From Spirochaetota bacterium (GTDB lineage: Bacteria; Spirochaetota; UBA4802; UBA5368), in the NCBI GenBank assembly GCA_004297825.1, contig SCSX01000036.1:1-64000 (forward strand): 64,000 nt of DNA, in the 5' to 3' direction. Shown here in pieces: positions 1 through 8,238 of the stretch (the stretch's first letter is position 1; each line of letters opens with the position of its first letter). The notes under the pieces are model-generated. The model searched no databases. It had not been told where the DNA came from and saw nothing but the letters and a program-made list of their open reading frames with translations. The position numbers and the translations under genes are program-made.

Positions 1-66
1 AAATATATTGAGGATCAAGGCAAGGAGCCCACAGATACCGACTTTAAAACTGATGATGATCTTTAG
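1..66 (+). CDS. C-terminal tail of a probable IS200/IS605-type transposase (partial)
   Basis: An open frame enters from the left edge and stops with TAG at 64-66. The 21 visible residues end in an acidic tail and begin with KYIEDQ. A short YI-x-x-Q segment near the C-terminus is typical of Y1 (TnpA) transposases of the IS200/IS605 family. The frame is followed immediately by two hairpins of the kind found at the right end of such elements. The start and the catalytic HUH and Tyr residues lie outside the window, so the identification rests on the tail and its context. Confidence 0.45.
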   Translation, partial: KYIEDQGKEPTDTDFKTDDDL

Positions 67-117
67 TCGGCTTTAGCCGAACACGAAGCCACCGCCTTCA
101 GGCGGTGTGTGGTTCAC
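67..117 (+). mobile_element. Probable right-end hairpins of an IS200/IS605-type element
   Basis: Right after the TAG come two small stem-loops. TCGGCTTTAGCCGA spans 67-80. ACCGCC-TTCA-GGCGGT spans 91-106 and is followed by GGTTCAC up to 117. Subterminal imperfect palindromes next to a short cleavage sequence are the recognition structures of single-strand Y1 transposons. The exact cleavage point cannot be fixed from one end. The first hairpin could also act as the terminator of the transposase gene. Confidence 0.45.
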
Positions 118-180
118 TTCATTACGGATTAGTTGAGGGAGACGGGAAAAACGGACAAAAAATTTACCGCGTGATCGCCG

Positions 181-1305
181 CTATTCGACCCCGGTATTCC
201 GCACCGATGCCTTTGGAATGGAACGGTATCCTCCCGGAACCATCAGCCGTATCGTCTCTCCGCGGCCGATGATGGCGCCGCGTACCGTCTCCCCTGAATA
301 GAGATATACTACATCGATGCGACCGTACTTCGCCCTGATCTCGTCCAGGGTGCCGGGAATCGATTCAGCCTTGGGCTTGTTCAGGGTCGCGTCGATCTCG
401 GCATCGTTTTTTTGCACCAGCGCAGCCAGGTCTTCAAATTCCTTTTGCGGCGCATCCATGGGATCCTTCATGAAGGGGATGCGGAGCACGCGCTCGATCT
501 CGAGTCGTTCGGTCCGGGTGATGGGGCGTTTCACCAGCTCGTCGCCCCCATCGGCGGCGGCATCCGCGTTTATGAGCTGCCCGGTTCCGTTCTTGTCGTG
601 CTTCACCGACACGGTCCCCTCGGCCACGGCGACGATATCAGGTGCGCCTGCGGTGACGCTGAATGCGGTGCCGCGCACGGAGGCGGTCACCGTCTGGGCT
701 TTGACCGTGAAGGAGCGGTCCTTCACGAGGCCCTGAAGCCTGGCCAGCACCGTTCCGGAACGAAGGGACAGCGCGAGGTCGGGGTCGCTCAGCAGGGATT
801 CTACGGACAACTCGCTTCGCGGCTGCAGGCGCACCATGATGGTATCGCCTATCTGAACTATCGCCGCTGCATCTTCACCGGTTTTGATTCGGTCTCCTTT
901 TTCCAGGAAGTCCCGCGTTTTCAGGGGCGCCGTCGTTCCATCCGCGCCGCTGCGCGTTACCTCGCCCAAGGCGAAGATGACCACGCCGCTATCCGGGTGC
1001 GAGGGAGCGATGAGCGGTCGCGATACGGTTAACAGCCCCGCGAAGAGGACGCAGAACACCATGGCCACCATGGCGGATGCGGCGATCCTTCCCTGCCGGA
1101 AGGTGGGGGCTAATCCCATGCCGCGTATCGCCCGGTACAGGGGCAGGGCCGCGCGGACACCCATAGAGAGCTCCCCGCTCTGCTGTAAAATGTGCCTGAG
1201 GGTTTTGCGTTTGTCGCGCACCATGCGGGCGCGTACATCTGCCGGCACCGGCCGGCGCAGGCGGTACTTTTCCAAAAGTTGGAGGAATAACCCGGAGCCG
1301 TTCAT
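181..1305 (-). CDS. FecR-domain membrane protein, probable anti-sigma partner
   Basis: This 374-aa protein has a cytoplasmic N-terminal part of about 70 residues, one transmembrane helix at roughly residues 73-97, and a periplasmic FecR domain at about 105-240 (KTRDFLEKGDRIKTG, then TASVRGTAFSV). The C-terminus carries KYGRIDVVYLYSG and RGAIIGRGE, also found in the lipoprotein at 2059-2937. Its start overlaps the stop of the sigma factor gene by 4 bp, so the two are translationally coupled. In FecR systems the membrane protein holds or activates an ECF sigma factor in response to an envelope signal. That role is inferred here; no FecA-type receptor lies nearby. Confidence 0.8.
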   Translation of the reverse strand: MNGSGLFLQLLEKYRLRRPVPADVRARMVRDKRKTLRHILQQSGELSMGVRAALPLYRAIRGMGLAPTFRQGRIAASAMVAMVFCVLFAGLLTVSRPLIAPSHPDSGVVIFALGEVTRSGADGTTAPLKTRDFLEKGDRIKTGEDAAAIVQIGDTIMVRLQPRSELSVESLLSDPDLALSLRSGTVLARLQGLVKDRSFTVKAQTVTASVRGTAFSVTAGAPDIVAVAEGTVSVKHDKNGTGQLINADAAADGGDELVKRPITRTERLEIERVLRIPFMKDPMDAPQKEFEDLAALVQKNDAEIDATLNKPKAESIPGTLDEIRAKYGRIDVVYLYSGETVRGAIIGRGETIRLMVPGGYRSIPKASVRNTGVE

Positions 1306-1823
1306 AGCAGGTCCTCCAGGTTGGTGATTCCCCGCGCGCGGAAATGTTCCGTAAGGCGACGTACTGCCAGTCCAAAGCGGTACTTGGCCTGTCGCTCGGA
1401 CATGCCCAGTTGCGCGCCCGCCTCGCGGTAGGTGAAGTCATAGCTCGCCACGAGTTCGAAGAGGACGCGATCGTTTTCGTCAATGAAGTTGGCTTCGCTT
1501 TCCAGGGCTTCCTTTATCATGAGCCTGGTGTCCCGGAAACCGTTTACAAAGACCACTCCCAGGTCGTCCATTTCCCCCTCGGTGAGGTCCGGCTTTTTTT
1601 TCTTCATCATGTCGAATACCACGTTTCTCAACGTGCCATAAAGCCAGGTGCGCGGCTCCCGGACCTCACTTGACTTGCCGTGAAACCGGATGAATACCTC
1701 CTGGGCGGCGTCCATGGCGTCATCCGCGTTGCCCAGCTTGGCATAGGCGGTGCTGTAAATGAGCCCATAGTACCGCTCGTAGACGTCGACGAAGAGGTCT
1801 CTCCCTTCAGCGATGCCGGGCAT
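1302..1823 (-). CDS. ECF-type RNA polymerase sigma factor
   Basis: This 173-aa protein has the two-domain layout of extracytoplasmic-function sigma factors. Region 2 is near residues 10-80 (AMDAAQEVFIRFH followed by TWLYGTLRNVV). Region 4 is near 110-165, with a helix-turn-helix in YREAGAQLGMSERQAKYRF. Start ATG 1823 has GGAGAAGG just upstream. It is the first gene of a two-gene unit with the FecR-domain protein that follows. The length and the lack of region 3 fit the ECF group. Its regulon is unknown; the motif pair at 1859-1978 is a candidate autoregulatory target. Confidence 0.88.
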   Translation of the reverse strand: MPGIAEGRDLFVDVYERYYGLIYSTAYAKLGNADDAMDAAQEVFIRFHGKSSEVREPRTWLYGTLRNVVFDMMKKKKPDLTEGEMDDLGVVFVNGFRDTRLMIKEALESEANFIDENDRVLFELVASYDFTYREAGAQLGMSERQAKYRFGLAVRRLTEHFRARGITNLEDLL

Positions 1824-1858
1824 GGCCTTCTCCAGATAAGTAGATTGAGGGGGTTTTT

Positions 1859-1978
1859 AGGGACAATATTTTTTTCCTGATTGCGCTTTTTGGCGGCGCA
1901 TTGTTACAACATACAACGTTCTCGATTTATCAGGGCGTAAGAAAAAATCAATCATTAAAATATTCTTTGTCCCTTTAA
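1859..1978. promoter_or_regulatory. Facing copies of an AATATT..GTCCCT motif between divergent genes
   Basis: The region between the sigma/FecR unit (minus) and the FecR lipoprotein (plus) holds a similar block on each strand, each pointing toward its own gene. On the minus strand, 1877-1859 reads AAAAATATTGTCCCT. On the plus strand, 1957-1974 reads AAAATATTCTTTGTCCCT. The blocks differ by a 4-nt spacer. The minus copy ends about 35 nt before the sigma start and the plus copy about 85 nt before the lipoprotein start. Such a pair could be ECF-dependent promoter elements or a regulator site; this is inference from sequence symmetry. Confidence 0.4.
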
Positions 1979-2058
1979 TTATTCTTGTTCAACTTATGGT
2001 AGTCGGGTTCACTATTTCACAGGGCCCTGATTATTTCATGCATTGAAGAGGTGTTGCC

Positions 2059-2937
2059 ATGAAGAGAAGTATATGCGCACTGTCGGGAATTCTTGCCCTT
2101 ACACTTGCGATATCGTGCGCGAGGGAAGGAGCGGTTACCCCTGTAGTAGTGCTCGCCGTGGGAGACGTCCAGGTGAAAGCCTTGGAGGGAGAGTATACTC
2201 CGGCTAAAGTATCGCGAGTAATTGTGAAAGGGGACGTAATAAAAACGGGGCCGCTGTCGCACGTTACCATCCAGATGGGCGAACGCGGGATCGTGCAGGT
2301 CCTGCCGAACAGCAGCATTGAGGCGGTCACACTTTTTGAATCCGGGGAAAGCGAGCTGAACCTTTTCCACGGCACGGTGCTTTCAAGGATCGACAAGCTT
2401 GGCAAATCGGAGGATTTCCGGGTGAAGACCCCCACCGCCATCGCCGCGGTGCGCGGAACGATCTTCAGCGTCTCGTATGATCGCGGGACGGGAACCGTAG
2501 GCGTGTCCAGGGGTAGGGTAGAGGTGACCGAAACCGTCTCCGGGAAGGCCGGGGAGGTGACACAGGGGAAAGCCGTTGATGTAAAAGCCGGAATCACGGC
2601 GCGCGGCCTCACAAAAACGGAATCACTCGTGTTGAGCAAGGCCGAGGCGGTAAACTATATCGAGGGGATTCGGACAATGGCGCCGGGAGCGCTGGAGGAG
2701 AAGGGCAAATCATTCCTGCCTGCGCTCGAGAAGATAGACGAGGAAATCAAGGATCCTCCCCCCGCGACCATGGAGGAGATAAAGGCAAAATACGGTCGCA
2801 TAGACGTGGTGACCCTTTACTCCGGGAAGGTATACCGGGGCGCCATCATAAGCCGCGGCGCCATTCTTAGAATACGCACGACCGAGGGGACGGTGGAGGT
2901 GCCGAACGAGAAGGTGAAGAGCACGGTAACGCAGTGA
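2059..2937 (+). CDS. FecR-domain lipoprotein
   Basis: This 292-aa protein begins with a lipoprotein signal peptide (hydrophobic residues 5-19, lipobox LAISC, Cys at about 20). A FecR-type domain follows at about 35-175 (VIVKGDVIKTG, then AAVRGTIFSVSYD). The last 60 residues contain KYGRIDVVTLYSG and RGAIISRGA, matching the C-terminus of the FecR protein at 181-1305. It is therefore a paralogue of that anti-sigma partner, but exported and lipid-anchored rather than membrane-spanning. It is divergent from the sigma/FecR operon. A role as a second sensor or periplasmic partner is an inference. Confidence 0.8.
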   Translation: MKRSICALSGILALTLAISCAREGAVTPVVVLAVGDVQVKALEGEYTPAKVSRVIVKGDVIKTGPLSHVTIQMGERGIVQVLPNSSIEAVTLFESGESELNLFHGTVLSRIDKLGKSEDFRVKTPTAIAAVRGTIFSVSYDRGTGTVGVSRGRVEVTETVSGKAGEVTQGKAVDVKAGITARGLTKTESLVLSKAEAVNYIEGIRTMAPGALEEKGKSFLPALEKIDEEIKDPPPATMEEIKAKYGRIDVVTLYSGKVYRGAIISRGAILRIRTTEGTVEVPNEKVKSTVTQ

Positions 2938-3021
2938 CGGGTTGATTGAGACGATAGCCAAGATCAATTACAGAATTTTTAAATATACGGGGATCCTGTA
3001 CTTGAGACGACGCGGAGGATT

Positions 3022-3276
3022 CTAGGTGTACGCGTCCTTTCGGTGGCGCACATGCATCACCGTGACGACACGGGCATCATCGTCGATCTGATATATGACG
3101 CGATAGTCCCCGATACGAATTCGGTACGAAGATATGGTGTCCACCAGCTTACGGGAACCCTGTGGACGCGGATCGCCGCCTAGCAGTTCAATTTATTCGA
3201 GAATACGGCGGTAGTGTTGACGGTCGATGTGCTTGAAGTCCTTCTCGACCGCAGAAGAGACTATAATCTCGTACAT
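3022..3276 (-). pseudogene. RelE/ParE-family toxin gene with an internal stop
   Basis: Reading leftward from ATG 3276, the frame encodes a RelE-like toxin of 84 codons (MYEIIVSSAVEKDFKHID at the start; SYRIRIGDYRVIYQID in the core). It ends with TAG at 3022-3024. Codon 28 (3193-3195) is TAA, where a sense codon would link ILE to IELLGGDP. Everything after the stop remains in frame and well conserved in pattern, so the damage looks like one recent substitution. The antitoxin gene ends 4 nt upstream. The product should be a 27-aa stub unless the stop is suppressed or is a sequencing error. Confidence 0.8.
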
Positions 3277-3280
3277 GTAA

Positions 3281-3457
3281 CTATTTAATACGCTTTTTCA
3301 ATTCTGCAAGCGAAATGGTGCCGGCGTCCCGACGCTCCGCGATCACTGCGAGGTCGTGGATGTCTTCCAGAAGCTCATGGTATTCATCGATGGGTAGAAT
3401 CACTGCGCTCTTTTCGCCATTCTTGTCGATGATATATTGTTCATGGCGTGTCTGCAT
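3281..3457 (-). CDS. Phd/YefM-like antitoxin
   Basis: This 58-aa protein starts MQTRHEQYIIDKNGEK and continues SAVILPIDEYHELLEDI. That is the N-terminal DNA-binding pattern of Phd/YefM/RelB-type antitoxins, followed by a helical toxin-binding tail ending AELKKRIK. ATG 3457 is chosen because AGGAAAGGAA lies at proper distance; an upstream in-frame start at 3493 lacks such a site. The gene sits 4 nt before the broken RelE-like toxin, the usual antitoxin-first order. With the toxin truncated, the antitoxin would now act only as a DNA-binding protein. Confidence 0.75.
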   Translation of the reverse strand: MQTRHEQYIIDKNGEKSAVILPIDEYHELLEDIHDLAVIAERRDAGTISLAELKKRIK

Positions 3458-3628
3458 ATAGTTTCCTTTCCTGTATTGTAATAATATACTCACTGATCCT
3501 CTTCCGCATCAACTCTTTTTCTACTTCAGCCCTCCTACCTCCAGGGATGACAGCGATGCGCCTCTACAAGGAAATCCACGACGAGGAACTGAGCCGCCTT
3601 AAAGGGATGGTAGATTGACACTCGTCGA

Positions 3629-5116
3629 TCACTTGGTCCACCACGACTCAACCTGTTCCCTTAACGACCTGAAAAGCGCTTTCGCTTTTTCCAACAGGTA
3701 AAACCCTTCATCCTGTTTCCCGTCCACCGATCGAGGCTCGATAACGGGAATTTCCCGCACGGTGTTTTTCGACGGGCACGCCGGGCAGTCTTCGGTAAAT
3801 TGAATTTCCTTCCCATGATACTCGACCGGGTAGCGCAGGTCTCCCGTGTACCTGCCAATCATTCCCTGGTATTCACTCTGCGGGTAGAAATACGCGATTT
3901 TCGAAAAATAATACCGTGAGGTCTCCTGCGCGCCGATAAGGCCGAATCCCTGCGCGATCCGCCAGAGGAGCATGTCTGCATCGGGCGCGGTGACGGTCAT
4001 GGACAGGGCGGCCTGGAGCATCTTGAGCCCCTCACGGGCCGTGTAGTAATAGGAGGCGAGCCGCGTCCCCTCACGCACCAGCGCATCGTGCTCTCCCGGC
4101 TGGACGGCGACGTGGAACGGCAGCGAGACGATCATGGCGCGCCGGCCCCATGTGTTTGCGAACTCCAGGCGGATGCGGTGCGCGCCGGGATAAAGCCTTC
4201 TCCCGTAGTCCAGGGAATACCTTCCCGGCTTCATGCGCGAGGCCGTGACGGGGATGTTGTCCAGGGTGACACGGATCGTCGAGTCGTCGATATCGACGCC
4301 CGGGGCGCCGGGGTCCAGGAGGAGCATTATCGCGGGCTCGCGGTCTTTGAGCAGATTTTTCAGATAGCCGGTATTCTCCACGCGGCAGTTTATCTGCGCC
4401 CGGGCGGACGGTACGCCGCGCCGGAAGTATTCGGACACGGCATTGAAGTACGCCCCCGCCTCGTGCTCCCGGTACTGCGCGTCGCGCAGGTGGATCGCGT
4501 GGCGCTCGTCGGAGAAAAATCCCGCTTCGCCGATAATACCCGGACACAGGTCGTGCGTCTCCCTGAGCATCATGGACCCCGTTTCGGGAAAGACCGAAAA
4601 GTCGCTGAGCACGCTTCCCCGCGCGTCCATGATGCGATGAAACTCACCCAGGAGCAGGTTTGCAAAATCGAATGACGCGGGGCTCACCCCCGGGCTTCCC
4701 CAGACGAGCACGCACGGGTAATTGACGCCGTCCATGCGTCGCATGGTCCCGTTGTGATGAACGCTAAGGAAAAGGTCCGGGGAAAATTCCCGCGCCATCC
4801 GGACGCGCTCGATGAGCGGAACGTCGAGGTCCTTTTCCCTCGCGAGCGCGACGACCGCGCCGGCGCCTCTGAGCATGGACGCGAGGTGGAGCGAGACCGC
4901 GAGGTTGACCTCTTCCTCGGTGAGGCCGCCCGGCCCGCTGCGGAAGCTGTCCGCCGCGGCCGTTCCCCCGTGCCCGGGATCGATGAATATTTTCTTGCCC
5001 TTGAGCCAGGTGTGGGAGCCCACGGTTATGTTCCCCTGGTATTTTTTTTCGCACGCGGCGAAGACGAGCACACACGCGCACGCGATCAGTAGTTTACGCG
5101 ACCTTAATGGGACCAT
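3629..5116 (-). CDS. N-acetylmuramoyl-L-alanine amidase lipoprotein (Amidase_3)
   Basis: The chosen start (ATG 5116, preceded by GGGAGG) gives a 495-aa lipoprotein: MVPLRSRKLLIACACVLVF, then lipobox FAAC. The amidase_3 fold is visible at about residues 40-240. IFIDPGHGG gives the first zinc His, EEEVNLAVS the Glu, SVHHN the second His, and GEAGFFSD the catalytic Glu. This class cuts the amide between N-acetylmuramic acid and the stem peptide. The remaining C-terminal half has no recognised domain; part looks like helical repeats (TAREGLKMLQAAL). The gene overlaps the end of the MlaF-like ATPase gene by 23 bp, so they are co-transcribed. Confidence 0.85.
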   Translation of the reverse strand: MVPLRSRKLLIACACVLVFAACEKKYQGNITVGSHTWLKGKKIFIDPGHGGTAAADSFRSGPGGLTEEEVNLAVSLHLASMLRGAGAVVALAREKDLDVPLIERVRMAREFSPDLFLSVHHNGTMRRMDGVNYPCVLVWGSPGVSPASFDFANLLLGEFHRIMDARGSVLSDFSVFPETGSMMLRETHDLCPGIIGEAGFFSDERHAIHLRDAQYREHEAGAYFNAVSEYFRRGVPSARAQINCRVENTGYLKNLLKDREPAIMLLLDPGAPGVDIDDSTIRVTLDNIPVTASRMKPGRYSLDYGRRLYPGAHRIRLEFANTWGRRAMIVSLPFHVAVQPGEHDALVREGTRLASYYYTAREGLKMLQAALSMTVTAPDADMLLWRIAQGFGLIGAQETSRYYFSKIAYFYPQSEYQGMIGRYTGDLRYPVEYHGKEIQFTEDCPACPSKNTVREIPVIEPRSVDGKQDEGFYLLEKAKALFRSLREQVESWWTK

Positions 5117-5846
5117 GGGCCCTCCCTTCCACGAATTGCCTGAGGCGTTCGTCGCCGCTCGCCATGAGCTCCGCCGGCGCGCCGTCGAACACGATGACCC
5201 CGTCCAGGAGCATCGCGACACGGTCCGCCACGCGCGATACAGATTTCATGTCGTGGGTCACGACGACCGAGGTGATACCCAGGTCGTCGCGCATCTTCCG
5301 GATGAGCCGGTCCACCGAGCCCGCGGTGATGGGGTCCACGCCGGTGGTGGGCTCGTCGTAGAGCATGATCTCCGGCTTCATCGCGATCGAGCGGGCGAGT
5401 CCCACGCGCTTTTGAGTCCCCCCGGAGATTTCCGAAGGCATTTTGTCCTCGATGCCGCGCAGTCCCACCATGCCCAGGAGCTCCGGCACGCGGCGCGCGA
5501 TCTCTTCCTCGGGCACGTGTTTCCTGCGAAGCCCGAAGGCGATGTTGTCATAAATGGACAGGGAATCAAAGAGGGCCGCGCCCTGGAAGAGTATGCCGTA
5601 GCGCGACTGGAGGGCGATGCGCGTCATCTCGTCGGAACCGGTGAACGGGACTCCCTCGACGAAAATATCCCCGGAGTCGGGCCGAATGATGCCGACAAGG
5701 TGCTTCAGGATGACCGATTTCCCCGAGCCGCTCTTCCCGATTACACAGAGGATCTCCCCCTCGTACACCGAAAGGTTCACGCCCGCGAGCACGGTCTTCC
5801 CCGCGAATCCCTTGTGCAGATCGACGATCCTGATTTTTTCCTTCAT
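5094..5846 (-). CDS. mlaF: MlaF-like ABC transporter ATP-binding protein
   Basis: This is an ABC ATPase with Walker A GKSGSGKS, signature motif SGGTQKRVGLARS and Walker B IMLYDEPTTG followed by VDP. The sequence around GVDPITAGSVDRLIRKM is typical of the MlaF/Ttg2A subfamily, which powers phospholipid transfer between the membranes with MlaE permease and MlaD. ATG 5846 is chosen because it precedes the conserved IRIVDLHKGF; in-frame starts at 5858 and 5879 (GTG) are possible and none has a clear ribosome site. The matching permease lies about 4 kb away at 9678-10457. No MlaD substrate-binding protein is visible in the window. Confidence 0.85.
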   Translation of the reverse strand: MKEKIRIVDLHKGFAGKTVLAGVNLSVYEGEILCVIGKSGSGKSVILKHLVGIIRPDSGDIFVEGVPFTGSDEMTRIALQSRYGILFQGAALFDSLSIYDNIAFGLRRKHVPEEEIARRVPELLGMVGLRGIEDKMPSEISGGTQKRVGLARSIAMKPEIMLYDEPTTGVDPITAGSVDRLIRKMRDDLGITSVVVTHDMKSVSRVADRVAMLLDGVIVFDGAPAELMASGDERLRQFVEGRAHGPIKVA

Positions 5847-5924
5847 GATTGGGCGCATGCCCCGAATCCGGGCAGGCACAATGATACCGCGGAAGAGATT
5901 GAAATCAACCCAAAAACAGGCCGG

Positions 5925-6779
5925 CTATTCGGTGTCCCGGAAAAAGTCGAACACCGCGGGGAGCTCCGAGTCCCAGTACGCGAAATCGTGCGCCGCGCCT
6001 GCATCAAGATGCAGTACCGTGCGCAAGAGGGGATAGTGCGCGCGCAGCGCGTTGTAGAAAATTTCGGTCTGCGCGTACGGGCACACCGCGTCCTTTTTCC
6101 CGTGGCCAAGATAGAGCGGCATGCGCCACTCCGCGATCGAGGTGAGCGGGTTATCAACAGCCTTCCAGCGCGCGCCGTTCTGCGCGAACGCGCCGTACTG
6201 CTCGGTGTAGAGCGGTTCGCTGGGGAGGAGGGTCTGGTCGCAGTCGCCCGAGAGCGACGCCCCGGCGCGGAAGAGCCCGAGATTCTGGAGGCTCACGAGC
6301 AGCACGCCCCTGCCGCCTGTCGAATAGCCCAGGAGAAAATTTTTCCCGCCGGGCTTCAGGATGCCTCGTTCCTGGAGCGCCGGGATGAGCGCGTCGCGCA
6401 CCCATGCGCCGCCGGGAACGGGCGCCCATTTCAGCACGGTCTCGGGGAAGTAGCGCGACTCATAGTTGGTCTTGCCCATTTCCGGGAATACGAGCCGGAA
6501 ACCGCGTTCCCGGGCGAGCGCGAGTATCCGCGTTTCGTGCTGCCATCGCGCGCGCGGGTGGTTCCACCCCGGCAGAACGAGCACGTCCCCCAAAAGCGCG
6601 CCTGCATGTTCGGGCGTGTACACGTCCACGGAAACGCCCGTGCCCGAGTCCACCGCTACCGTGAACGAGATCATGGCGCCTGTCTCCGGCGGGGCGCATC
6701 GGACCGCGCCGCAGGGCAGCGCGGGGAGCAGGATGCACAGCATGAATATTTGACGCGCCAGGCGCGGGCGTGGATACAT
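5925..6779 (-). CDS. Secreted alpha/beta hydrolase (esterase D-like)
   Basis: This 284-aa protein has a Sec signal peptide (hydrophobic residues 11-25, cleavage after GAVRCA likely). An alpha/beta-hydrolase fold follows: GYSTGG nucleophile elbow (Ser), a late Asp in GKKDAVCP, and His in AGAAHDFAYW. DVLVLPGWNHPRARW supplies the oxyanion-hole strand. The layout resembles esterase D/PHB-depolymerase-like enzymes of the periplasm. ATG 6779 has AGGAGG 9 nt upstream. It lies 78 nt before the MlaF-like gene on the same strand and may share its transcript. The substrate cannot be read from the sequence. Confidence 0.75.
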   Translation of the reverse strand: MYPRPRLARQIFMLCILLPALPCGAVRCAPPETGAMISFTVAVDSGTGVSVDVYTPEHAGALLGDVLVLPGWNHPRARWQHETRILALARERGFRLVFPEMGKTNYESRYFPETVLKWAPVPGGAWVRDALIPALQERGILKPGGKNFLLGYSTGGRGVLLVSLQNLGLFRAGASLSGDCDQTLLPSEPLYTEQYGAFAQNGARWKAVDNPLTSIAEWRMPLYLGHGKKDAVCPYAQTEIFYNALRAHYPLLRTVLHLDAGAAHDFAYWDSELPAVFDFFRDTE

Positions 6780-6852
6780 CGTTGATTTCCTCCTGTCGAT
6801 TCCCGGTGTGATGGCATGGCATTCGGCATGGCATTATTTTCAGAAGAGGCGC

Positions 6853-6881
6853 GGGGGGCCGATACGCGTTATCGGCCCCCC
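6853..6881 (-). terminator. Strong hairpin downstream of mnmA
   Basis: An 11-bp perfect stem, GGGGGGCCGAT / ATCGGCCCCCC with a 7-nt loop, lies about 140 nt after the mnmA stop. The minus-strand sequence after the stem (GCGCCTCTTCTG) is only moderately U-rich. It could be a terminator for mnmA or a transcript-stabilising hairpin. No gene is visible in the 245 nt between 6780 and 7024. Confidence 0.45.
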
Positions 6882-7024
6882 ATGAATCCCTGCAAAATGA
6901 TACAAGCGGCATTGTGGAATTCAATCGTTTTATGCAGTACGATGCGTAAGATCGTGAGAACGATCAAGGGCATGCCGGTTTCAGCCGCCGACAAAAACGC
7001 GTTGGGAGGGGGCGCCCGCCGTCG

Positions 7025-8101
7025 CTAAAACGCGCTCAGGATCCAGCCCCCGCCCAGCACGTCGCCCTCCGCCGAATAAAATACCGCGGCCTGCCCGGGC
7101 GAGATGCCCGTATGCGGTTCGATGAACACTGCCCTTATTCCCTCGGGCGTCTCCGTAAGGCGTGCGGGAAAGGGCTTCTGGGTGGAGCGCGTCTTGACGA
7201 AGGCATCGATTCCGTCCAGGGATTCTAGCTTCATATGCGAGACGTCCCCGGCGACCAGGCCGATCCGGTTCAGTTCCTCCCGGGGACCCGCGATGACGAT
7301 GTTGCGCGCGCTGTCGATGCCGGTCACGTAGAGGGGCTCGGGTGAGGATATTCCCAGCCCGCGCCGCTGCCCGATCGTATAGCGATGGATGCCGCGGTGA
7401 GTTCCGATTTTCTTTCCGGCGGAATCGACGATGTCGCCGGGAGGGGGGACGATTCCGGTGCGCCGTTCTATGTAGCGCGGGTAATCGTTGTCCAGCACGA
7501 AGCATATCTCCTGGCTCTCCGGCTTGTCGGCGACGCAGAGATTGTGTCGGAGCGCGATCGCGCGGATGTCGGCCTTGCGAAGCTCCCCCAGGGGGAACAG
7601 CACGTCCTTGAGTATTTCCTGGGACAGTGAAAACAGGAAGTAGGACTGGTCCTTTGCAGGGTCCGCGCCGGCCGAGACGAAGGCGCGGCCTTCCGGGCTC
7701 ATCCCGGTGCGCGCGTAATGGCCGGTCGCGAGCTTCTCGCAGCCTATTGAGCGCGCAAACTCCAGGAGGCTCTTGAACTTGATGCGCGCGTTGCAGTGGA
7801 TGCAGGGGCTCGGGGTCCGGCCGCGAAGGTACTCGGTGCAGAAGGGATCGATCACCTCGCGCGAGAAATCCTCCTCGACGTCGAGCACCGTGTGGGGGAA
7901 GCCCAGGCGGTGCGCGACCTCCTTCGCGTCCCGGATGCTTTCCGGCGAACAGCACACGTCGAAGCGGGGCTCGCACCCGTCCATGTCGGCGCAGAGCAAT
8001 ATCTTGGCGGTGATGCCGTAGACATCGTGACCCGCTTCCCTGAGCAATGCCGCCGCTGCCGAGGAATCCACGCCGCCGCTCATGGCAACCGCGATACGCA
8101 T
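7025..8101 (-). CDS. mnmA: tRNA-uridine 2-sulfurtransferase MnmA
   Basis: This 358-aa protein has the full MnmA layout. The PP-loop SGGVDSS is at residues 8-14. Catalytic Cys pairs are in TPSPCIHCN and SQEICFV. The THRGIHRYTIGQRRGLG tRNA-contact segment and a C-terminal beta-barrel follow. The enzyme adenylates U34 of Lys, Glu and Gln tRNAs and inserts sulfur delivered by a relay from IscS-type desulfurase. The length is normal. It is divergent from nadA and appears to be transcribed alone. Confidence 0.95.
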   Translation of the reverse strand: MRIAVAMSGGVDSSAAAALLREAGHDVYGITAKILLCADMDGCEPRFDVCCSPESIRDAKEVAHRLGFPHTVLDVEEDFSREVIDPFCTEYLRGRTPSPCIHCNARIKFKSLLEFARSIGCEKLATGHYARTGMSPEGRAFVSAGADPAKDQSYFLFSLSQEILKDVLFPLGELRKADIRAIALRHNLCVADKPESQEICFVLDNDYPRYIERRTGIVPPPGDIVDSAGKKIGTHRGIHRYTIGQRRGLGISSPEPLYVTGIDSARNIVIAGPREELNRIGLVAGDVSHMKLESLDGIDAFVKTRSTQKPFPARLTETPEGIRAVFIEPHTGISPGQAAVFYSAEGDVLGGGWILSAF

Positions 8102-8238
8102 ATCCTGGTTAATCCCCCCTGTACTGCCTGTAGGAATTATCGCACGCCGGATTTAGGCAATCAAAATTAATGACGGGGCTTTATATTGTTGCCAAAATTC
8201 TGCATTCTTGTTATCAATCGAAAGACCGGTAACGCGCC

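Noticed and set aside
3547-3618. Short plus-strand frame of 23 codons starting MTAMRLYKEIHDEELSR
   Set aside because: It reads like the end of a gene, but no upstream coding continues and no ribosome site is present; probably a fragment or chance.
4812-6785. A 657-codon plus-strand frame across the amidase, ATPase and hydrolase genes
   Set aside because: It is antisense to three genes with clear motifs and has the Arg/His/Pro-rich composition of a shadow frame in GC-rich DNA.
6816-7028. 70-codon plus-strand frame after the esterase gene
   Set aside because: It runs through the GC hairpin at 6853-6881, lacks a ribosome site and shows no protein-like pattern.
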